Shown here: positions 57,487 to 64,000 of the stretch, piece by piece
Layout: each line of letters starts with the position of its first letter
Numbering within the stretch: position 1 is the stretch's first letter
DNA from: Solen grandis
Lineage: Eukaryota > Mollusca > Bivalvia > Adapedonta > Solenidae
DNA: 64,000 bases
Reading direction: 5' to 3'
NCBI GenBank assembly: GCA_021229015.1
Contig: CM037788.1
Location: 47,918,033 to 47,982,032 of the forward strand
Translations under genes and position numbers: made by a program
The notes under the pieces: generated by a model
Seen by the model: the letters and a program-made list of their open reading frames with translations, nothing else
The model's database searches: none
What the model was told of the DNA's origin: nothing

Positions 57487-57849
57487 ATCTTCCAAAAAAA
57501 AGTGCACCAGTGTCCGTCAAAATAAGAAATGTTCTGTAACTTCAATATAAACATTATTTGTATTGATGGAGATTTTTTTAATATAATAATCTGGCATGTG
57601 TATCACAAAAAAACTGAATTAAATCAAATGTGTTGTTTCTTAAGTTGTTTTTATACAAAAATAAAACCTGAAAATGACCAAAAACTGACGGACACAACTC
57701 CCGAAAAAAACGATGGTTATACTAAAAGTTGTTTATTTTTAAAATTAAGAAGGGTGTTGTTTCCATATATGTTTGTTTCTGTCATCTATATGATACATAT
57801 TGATTAATTTTATCCTTGCAAGATCGATTTTTTGTCATTTTATTTTAGT
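57487..57849. other. Upstream flank or intron of the RNase-H/OTU locus
   Basis: Contains an inverted pair GTGTCCGTCA (about 57509-57518) and TGACGGACAC (about 57686-57695). It ends with a pyrimidine-rich acceptor-like GTCATTTTATTTTAG before the first recognisable coding stretch. Confidence 0.4.
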
Positions 57850-59490
57850 ACTAAAAAAAAAGTTGTTCCGTCAATAAAGATGACTAAGGAGGGACCAGGG
57901 TATGCGTTACAAGTGTCGATACAAGCAGCTAACTCCAAATATAATGCTGAATACCCATCAAAGCGAGTAAGCTTAGGTACATTTGCGGCCATGAGACCAA
58001 AAAAATGTGCGCAAAATTGCAGCTAGTCATAGGGAATTCTGCTGTTGTGAGGTTCAAACTTTTATCGCTCAACAGAGTTGTGTTGGACAAATGCAAGAAG
58101 AAAATGAATGAAGAAGATATTTTTGAAATTCTTCTTTGCCCGAAACCAGACAATGAAAGATTTTACAAGCCTGAATGCATTAATGGAACTTGCACAAAAT
58201 GCTCTGACAACTATATGGACACAATCAACAGATTTTATAGTGATGTCTCTGAAGATAAGGACATTTACTGGAGTAGATGGGAAAAGAAAAAGAGCAAGGA
58301 CGGAAGAGAAAAGAAAGTGTTGGTTACTAAAAACGGACAAAAGCATGACTTGCTACATGAACTGGTACATTTTGATGTTGAAAAACCAGCACAAGGAACA
58401 ACTTTTTTCCAGCACTTTCATATAGCGTCATGGCAGACTAAACAATTTTGTAACATAAAAAACAATTTGCCAAATGACTGTGTATTGCAAGTGTTAGATT
58501 TTGCCAAAAAATCGAGAAGTCAAGTACCAGGATGAAATTAAGTCTGCTTATTTCACTGCCCAACAAATAACGATACACCCTATAGTGACCTACTACCGAG
58601 GAGAAAATGGCATAGTTCGAGAAACCTCTATCATCATCTCAGAGGATAACAGCCACGATTACCACGCTGTTAATCATTTCCAGCAGATAGTTGACCAACA
58701 TCTTGCGACTCAGCTTGGACAAACACCTAGAAAAAAAATTGTGTTCAGTGACGGTTGTAGTTCCCAATACAAGTCCAAGGGTCCATTTGCAGACTTGGCA
58801 CACGCAGATATAGAAATTAACCGCAATTATTTCGGCTCAGAACATGGTAAGGGAGACTGTGACGGAGAAACAGGTGTTTTTAACAGAGCTGTTGACAGGG
58901 CAATCATTGCGAAGAAAGTGGTGATAAACGATGCACAGGATTTGTTTACTTATGCCAAAAGTAATTTGGAACTGGATGAAACCTTTACTAAAAGAAAATT
59001 CTTCTTAGTTGAAAATGGAGACATTTCTAGAGACAGGCTAGAAACAGAGGTAAAAACATTGGTCAATACAAGAAAAATACACCAGGCACTAAACACGAAA
59101 ACTAAAAATGTCCTTAAAGTCAGAAATCTTTCATGCTTCTGCAACAATTGCGAAGATGGGGACGATGCCAACTGTTTAAATACAGGATACGTTCATAATT
59201 ACATTACCAAAGATATCATCCAGGTAGTTACACCAGAAAATCTGTTAAAGCAACATGGCGAGCAGGGGGACCAGTGTTCCAATGTTACACATGTTGATGA
59301 TTGGCAGCCTGAGGGTCGAGAAAAAAGAAAAGGTTCTATGGTCGAGAAGGAAAGTTCAAAGTCCAAGAAGGAAAGTTCAAATGTCAAGAAGGAAAGTTCA
59401 AAGGTCAAGAAGGAATGTTCAAAGGTCAAGAATAAAAGCCCAAATATCAAGAAGGCAAGTCGAAAGGTCAAGAAGGCAAGTAAAGCACGT
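57850..59490 (+). pseudogene. RNase-H-like transposase-type protein, several frameshifts
   Basis: The exon opens after TTTTATTTTAG with PSIKMTKEG and KRVSLGTFAAMRPKKC. The frame shifts near 58020-58060 (a cysteine cluster FCCCE is read here), again at an A6 run near 58507 (FAK|KNREVKYQDE, one extra A), and in the hinge near 59490. Between these, long conserved stretches survive: RFKLLSLNRVVLDKCKKKM, INGTCTKCSDNYMD, KSAYFTAQQITIHPIVTYYR, KIVFSDGCSSQYKSKGPF, RNYFGSEHGKGDCDGETGVF and SCFCNNCEDGDDANC. The SDG..QYK and HGKG.CDG blocks resemble the acidic active-site neighbourhoods of RNase-H-fold transposases, and paired cysteines suggest zinc binding. This is inference from motif layout. I cannot name the superfamily. 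Frame breaks may be mutation or assembly indels. Confidence 0.6.
59335..59490 (+). repeat. 21 bp repeat coding a lysine-rich hinge
   Basis: About six or seven units of GTCAAGAAGGAAAGTTCAAAG type. In one frame it reads KESSKVK repeats, in another RRKVQRS repeats. Two forward frames stay open through it, so the two domains on either side can be in different frames. Confidence 0.85.
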
Positions 59491-60498
59491 CACAGTAGGT
59501 AAAGACCAAATAGAGCATAATAAGACAGTGGATGACCCTGAATCAATAAATGAGGACAAGCTCATCCTTGAATGTCCCAAGTTCAGTGACCTGACGAAAG
59601 CTGTGACAAAACTACACATTGAAGAGTTGCCTAAAGTTTCTGCGAAGACATTTTGTAATACTGGATGTGTAGTGGACAATGATAGTTTACCTCTTGTTCC
59701 TGAGGATATTCCGCTGAAACCGGACAGTAGGTTATTTCCTTGTACAATTTATGGAGATGGGAATTGTCTACCAAGGTCTGCAAGTGTTCTGGTGTATGGT
59801 AGTGAAGAAAACCACAAACAAATGAGAAAACGAATGGTCATTGAACTTACCAGAAATGAAGCCTATTATCTTGACAAAACATTCATGAAGAAGGGAAAAC
59901 AAGACAATGCACAAGATGATGTAACAAAGGCTTTTGCACAACTTTCAAATTTGTATATGGGTCAGCATCTAACGACGACTGTGGTCAAAAGTCTCTACGA
60001 GAAAGAAGTCCTTGAAATCAGGAAGTCTGGTGCTTATATGGGTCTTTGGCAAATCGCTTGTCTGGCAAACATACTAAGATGTCCAGTAGTGTCTGTCTGC
60101 CCAACTTATGGAACACACACTGTTAGAAGGGATATGCACAGGGTGTTTTATCCATTCAATGAAGAATTACATGAATGTCAACCAGTGTTCATCATGTGGA
60201 CAAGTCTTGGTGGAGTTCATACAGAGGAAAAGGACTTTTCATTAAATCATTTTGACGTTTTGATGCCTATGACTATTACAGAGAATGTGGATGCAGACCT
60301 TTCTGATTGCATGATTGATGACAGCTTTGAATTGAGTGACATAGCCAATTCTAGTATCTTGAACATTATCACGGATATCATGACAGACGATGGATCAGAG
60401 CTACATTCCCTGGAAACGACCGAGACACATTCCCCTGAATTGACCCCCCCCAAACAACAACCCAGTGACCCCAGTTTCCATACCAAACTTCCAACAAG
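59490..60498 (+). CDS. OTU-type cysteine protease domain (vertnin-like), exon
   Basis: The frame reads HVTVGKDQIEHNKTVDDPES, then LFPCTIYGDGNCLPRSASVL (59730-59790), LYMGQHLTT and SLNHFDVLMPM (about 60238-60264). DGNCL.R followed about 160 residues later by HFDVL is the OTU pattern: Asp and Cys near the N terminus, His near the C terminus. The catalytic Asp, Cys and His all appear present. OTU enzymes cleave ubiquitin chains, and the same fold occurs in vertnin-like and transposon-encoded proteins. The exon ends ..CCAACAAG|gtacat with a split Arg/Ser codon that fits the next exon at 60703. The frame lies one step from the RNase-H-like part upstream, joined through the lysine-rich repeat. Whether one protein or two are made cannot be settled. 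Confidence 0.7.
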
Positions 60499-60702
60499 GT
60501 ACATGTGATTTACATATAAACTTCAGGGACCATGATCTTACACATGTATACAGTTCTGACATGCAACAGTAACTAAGTAGTATTGATTGTAGACGTACAC
60601 TTTAGGGACCATTATCTTACACATAAAAGTTCTGAATGCAACAGTAACTAAGTAGCATTGATTGAGCACATATTCATACGATATTGAATCTCTTTATTTA
60701 AG
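60499..60702 (+). other. Intron with internal duplication
   Basis: GTACAT..TTTATTTAAG, 204 bases. Two similar ~85 base blocks share GGGACCATGATCTTACACAT and GCAACAGTAACTAAGTAG. A related block follows the next exon (61075-61180). Confidence 0.6.
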
Positions 60703-61050
60703 TCCCGATACCGAACTGCACCAACCCAGTGCCGAGACCGAGCTGCACCAACCCAGTCCCGAGACCGAGCTGAACCAACCCAGTGTCGAGACCGAGCTGC
60801 ACCAACCCAGTCCCGAGACCGAGCTGAACCAACCCAGTGTCGAGACCGAGCTGCACCAACCCAGTCCCGAGACCGAGCTGAACCAACCCAGTGACGAGAC
60901 CGAGCTGCACCAACCCAGTCCCGAGACCGAGCTGAACCAACCCAGTGACGAGACCGAGCTGCACCAACCCAGTGTTGAGACCGAGCATCAGCCACCCAAT
61001 GTCGAGACAGATCAGCAGCCATCCAGTGTTGTAACCGAACTTCCATCTAG
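60703..61050 (+). CDS. Symmetric exon of 27 bp repeats (ETELxQPSx)
   Basis: The exon is 348 bases (116 codons), spliced CTTTATTTAAG|TCCCGAT and CCATCTAG|gtacat. Both ends are phase 2, so it can be added or removed without frame loss. Its first base completes AG|T (Ser) after the OTU exon. It encodes about ten copies of a 9-residue unit, mostly alternating ETELHQPSP and ETELNQPSV, ending in VVTELPSR. This is the same LP(T/S)R ending as the OTU exon. Probably an acidic, flexible C-terminal tail. The antisense frames through this exon are an effect of the repeat. Confidence 0.65.
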
Positions 61051-61200
61051 GTACATATATTTTACTTACACAATAGAACAATGATCTTACACATTAATTT
61101 CCAACACGCAACAATAACAAAGTAGTATTGATTGTGCACCTATTCATATGATATTAAACCTCTTTATTTATTACGAAGAATAAGTTTACTAAGTAGCAGT
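61051..61200 (+). repeat. Decayed copy of the intron/acceptor unit
   Basis: Matches the preceding intron: AATGATCTTACACATTA, GCAACAATAACAAAGTAG, TATTGATTGTGCACCTATTC and CTCTTTATTTA. After it comes no open repeat exon, only stops (TACTAAGTAGC near 61188). Confidence 0.55.
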
Positions 61201-61440
61201 TGCAAGAAGTAGTACACAATTCCTATAAAAACTAACAAATCACGATGAGTTTGATGATTCACATGTTAGAATAAGAAATTGATTCTACTTTTGGGTACTC
61301 AATATTTATTTTATACTACTTATGCATTACTTTTGAATAGGTTTCCTGTAGGAACCAACATTTTAGTTAATGTTGGTTCAAAAACATTGAATGCTGTGGT
61401 AAATAAAATGTTCAGAATTGTGTTACAGTTACAGTTATTA
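61201..61440. other. No gene recognised
   Basis: AT-rich spacer before the small Helitron-like element. Confidence 0.4.
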
Positions 61441-61719
61441 TCCCCCAGAAATATATGGGGGCAATATAGGAGTCATACTTGTTGGTTGGTCCATCTGTCA
61501 GCCTGTGGACATATCTCGTGAACATTAATTCTCAGTGACCCTTAGCCTGAATGTAATGAAACTTAACAAGAAGGAAGGGTACCAACCCTTGTTGTGCATA
61601 TTGTCTGTTAAGTGTGCAAAAAATTATTTTTGACAAGAGTTATAGTCCTTTAAAAGAACGGCAATAACTGTGTCAGGGCGCCGTCCGGGAATATTCATCT
61701 CCCTCAGTGTTATTTCTAG
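61441..61719 (+). mobile_element. Small Helitron-like element
   Basis: Starts TC (TCCCCCAGAAATATATGGGGG, an imperfect hairpin) after A and ends CTAG (61716-61719) before T, consistent with insertion between A and T. It is 279 bases long, with a CCGTCCGGGAATATTCATC subterminal stretch. No coding capacity. Confidence 0.55.
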
Positions 61720-61726
61720 TTCATTT

Positions 61727-61999
61727 TGAGTTAACTTTGTTTGTTTGTTTGTTTGGAGTTTAACGCCGCTTTCAACAGCTTTGGTCATATCACGGTGGTC
61801 AGTGCACCTACCCATGTTTTCCTGGCTTTCCCACACCAGTACTTACACAACATTCTTTCGAAGCCACTGACTACTTTCTCACATAGATCAGAGGTGAGAG
61901 GCAATGGAAAACATCGCCCGAAAGAATGTCGCCGCAACCGGGTATCGAACCCGTGAAATCCAGATCACAAGTCAGATACGCTACCAATTGAGTTAACTT
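61727..61999 (-). mobile_element. tRNA-derived SINE with (AAAC)n tail and 11 bp TSD
   Basis: Minus-strand SINE: head CAATTGGTAGCGTATCTGAC, B box GGGTTCGATACCCGG, body, then GCGGCGTTAAACTCC and an AAAC tail (61738-61755). TGAGTTAACTT flanks it (61727-61737 and 61989-61999). It is a different family from the four Meta/MESC-type copies. It lies 8 bases past the end of the small Helitron-like element. Confidence 0.8.
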
Positions 62000-62119
62000 C
62001 GTTGATGGTTTTATGTTTTTGAATATGTTACTGTTTGAATTTGTACAATGTCATGTTTTATTCTAGTTTGTCAAGTATGACAAATACAATCACATAAAAT
62101 GTAATCAAATAAATATAAC

Positions 62120-62225
62120 ACTTATAGATGGTCTTCTTATACATGAATTCTCTTATAGATGGTCTTCTTATAGATGGTCTTCTTATACATGAATTCTCTT
62201 ATAAATGGTCTTCTTATACATGAAT
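62120..62225. repeat. Short tandem repeat (TTATAGATGGTCTTC / TTATACATGAATTC)
   Basis: Several alternating copies of two ~15 base words, just upstream of the hAT-derived exon. Confidence 0.8.
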
Positions 62226-62267
62226 TCATGAATGCCGAGTATCAATTAATATATCATTCTTATTCAG

Positions 62268-62645
62268 TGTTTTGACAAAATTTTCAACCCCAAGCGTTAC
62301 CCAGAGAATCATTGCCATTTTCAAACTTATGCAAATGCAGAACTTGAGAAACTGTGTGATGAGTATCAGCATATCATAGATACTGATAGGTGTAATGGCC
62401 AGTTTCTTCAATTCAAACATTTTACATGTAGTTACAGACAGGTACACGGCTTTGAGAAGCATGTTGAACTTTTGCTAAGTGATTACAATGAAATATATCC
62501 AGATCTTGTGAAACTGGCTGCCATAGCCATTGTGATCCCAGTATCAAGTGCTCCTTGTGAGCGTGGATTTTCTCATCAGAATGCTCTCAAGACCAAAGTA
62601 AGAAACAGGATAAATCCTGATCGCTTGAATAGAATGATCAGGGAT
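62268..62645 (+). CDS. hAT transposase-derived C-terminal exon (ZNF862-like)
   Basis: An acceptor (CATTCTTATTCAG) precedes an open frame reading CFDKIFNPKRYPENH, LEKLCDEYQHI, YPDLVKLAAIAIVIPVSSAP and CERGFSHQNALKTKVRNRIN, ending in LNRMIR. This is the hAT C-terminal dimerisation domain, with the catalytic Glu in PCERGFS. It is unlike the transposase at 48.2-50.8 kb and closer in wording to ZNF862/KIAA1586-type host genes derived from hAT. The frame stays open to 62882, but the part after about 62645 is C- and A-rich junk. No upstream exon was recognised, so it is a fragment or the last exon of a broken or split gene. Confidence 0.65.
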
Positions 62646-62659
62646 CCTAAAATTTTGGA

Positions 62660-62760
62660 ATCTCAACCGGTCGACGGCAAAATCCCCCCCCCCTTTACAA
62701 CAATTCCGTTCCGTACCCCCCCCCCCCCCGAAAAAAAACATAACCGAAAAAAAAATAACA
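62660..62760. repeat. Poly-C and poly-A tracts
   Basis: C-runs of 12 or more at 62686 and 62718, followed by A-runs. Lengths are likely unreliable. Confidence 0.8.
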
Positions 62761-62882
62761 TTGATATTTTCAATCAACATACCCTGAATCATTTGCAGTG
62801 TGAAAATAGATCTTTTATTATATTTCAGCATCCTGTTGGCATAATAAGGTATTTTTCTGCAATATTTACCTCTACGAAATAG

Positions 62883-64000
62883 AAAGTTTGTTTACCGGAA
62901 GTGCATGTATATGACTGTCTGTATATGACTCTAACGAATCAATAAATTGTTGGAAGCAGTCGTTTTGGTGTTGTTTATTATGTGCCTTTGTGTTTATATA
63001 TTTTTTTTTGTCAATAACTTTTATTTATTTGTGATTATTTTTTTTATTTAAATGCCAGTCCGACTTTGAAATGTACTTTTTACTGGGTCACCACTCCCGT
63101 TTTCTTTATCATCATGAGCCGGGTTGCCAAGCCGGTCATTTGATTTTTTAAACATCGCAAGTAATTTCAACGAAATGCAGCCTTGTCACTGATACCATCC
63201 CCTTATATACCAAATATAAAGTTGAGTAATAACACCAAACAGTTATCAGTTTTTTTTAATTCTTTTATTTTGTTCTTACAAATTACAAATTACTAAGGAG
63301 ATCAAACATTTTGATTAGCCTTTGATATTGTCATTAATTACCGCATTTAAAAGTCGATCGGTTACAGTTTGCAAACAAGCAATGGTCCATTATTACGGCA
63401 TAGATAATTACACGGCACCGTCCAAATAACCGCTAAGTACAAACCGTCAATCCATTCCTGCCTGACCCCCACTGACACCTGCCCCGAGGGCACACCGGAA
63501 ATTCAAGAAGTAGGTCAATTGGTGTGTAAAAGAGACTATTATGAACCGTTTGGACCGATTTTGAAAGTTTTAGACGAGGATTATGGATTTTTTTTCGACC
63601 GATTTTTTTGGTACTTTCTGAAATCTGAACCGGTCGATTGAGATCAAAATCGGTCAAAACCGGTAAAAAATCGGTTTTTAGGATCCTTGAGAATGATGAT
63701 TAGACTTGTGAGCCCAGCAAGGTCTGAAATGGATTTTCTGAAATGTTCAAGAGCCTTTGGTGAACAGAAACAGAGGAAAAAGTAAAAAAAAATAAAACAG
63801 CTTCATATACAATGTTCTTTTTTCTATGCTTACATCAGTATATCACTGTATGTATGTACCTATTATGTGGCTATTATATAACAAAATCTAGAAGACAGGA
63901 AAGAAATAAAAGTTCATGCATACTTTGGCCTTTTTTTTAATCTTATTATCCGTAGCATCATAATAATTATAACAGTACCCAGGTCTTAACTTCATGCACA
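62883..64000. other. No gene recognised
   Basis: AT-rich sequence. At 63540-63685 a short region repeats GACCGATTTT, ACCGGT and AAATCGGT words on both strands. No coding feature identified. Confidence 0.45.

Noticed and set aside
60648..61081. Antisense proteins rich in HWVGSARSRDWVGAA or GLVQLGLGT
   Set aside because: They are antisense readings of the 27 bp repeat exon, which stays open because 27 is a multiple of three.

Overview
The window looks like nuclear DNA of a bivalve mollusc, probably a heterodont clam. It is AT-rich, intron-bearing and dense in transposons. The evidence is the tRNA-headed SINEs whose central core matches the mollusc Meta/MESC type (four copies), the many elements ending in 'AACAAGAGG(G)CC...CGCTCACCTGAG' and 'AGCTCACC-TTGAGCAC-GTGCTC-GGTGAGCTAA', and spliced genes with GT-AG introns. 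Species cannot be fixed from the sequence. There are two 100-base N gaps (14517-14616 and 36201-36300), and the 2 kb after the first looks like poor consensus sequence.

Only one ordinary host gene is clear. It is a minus-strand Golgi-type carbohydrate sulfotransferase with three phase-compatible exons at 13988-13805, 7502-7396 and 5633-4972. Its large first visible intron is filled with repeats: a foldback element (11221-12889) carrying a nested piggyBac-type MITE, a Helitron-like element with a tandem core (9961-10973), and a ~180 bp satellite (7745-8890). A second MITE ends about 25 bases upstream of the exon 2 acceptor.

Region by region: 0-5 kb holds satellites, a MITE and a 1.3 kb foldback element with a 6 bp target duplication. 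5-14 kb is the sulfotransferase gene. 14.5-16.6 kb is a gap plus degraded repeat. 16.7-18.7 kb and 22.8-24.9 kb are two related, broken LINE copies. 25-30 kb is mostly unrecognised sequence with a mariner-type HTH relic. 30-34 kb holds SINEs, Helitron-like cores rich in TGACGTCA octamers, and a LINE tail. 34.5-34.8 kb is a 35 bp minisatellite. 36.3-39 kb is the GC-rich first ORF of a DIRS-like retrotransposon running into a gap. 41.3-45.4 kb is a second, older DIRS-like copy split by two tandem-core elements, one of which sits inside the reverse transcriptase reading frame. 46.6-48 kb is another tandem-core element. 48.08-51.52 kb is a complete hAT transposon with matching TIRs, an exact 8 bp target duplication and an apparently intact two-exon transposase. 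52-55.7 kb is a Helitron-like element. 57.8-61.1 kb is the most unusual locus: an RNase-H-like transposase-type domain, a lysine-rich repeat hinge, an OTU protease-type domain and a symmetric exon of 27 bp repeats. 61.4-62.7 kb holds a small Helitron, a SINE inserted next to it, and a second hAT-derived C-terminal exon.

The strongest observations are those where the sequence supplies its own control: empty sites rebuilt from the opposite arm of an inverted repeat, an ORF that resumes across an insertion, and target duplications. Family names rest on recognised motifs, not on database searches.
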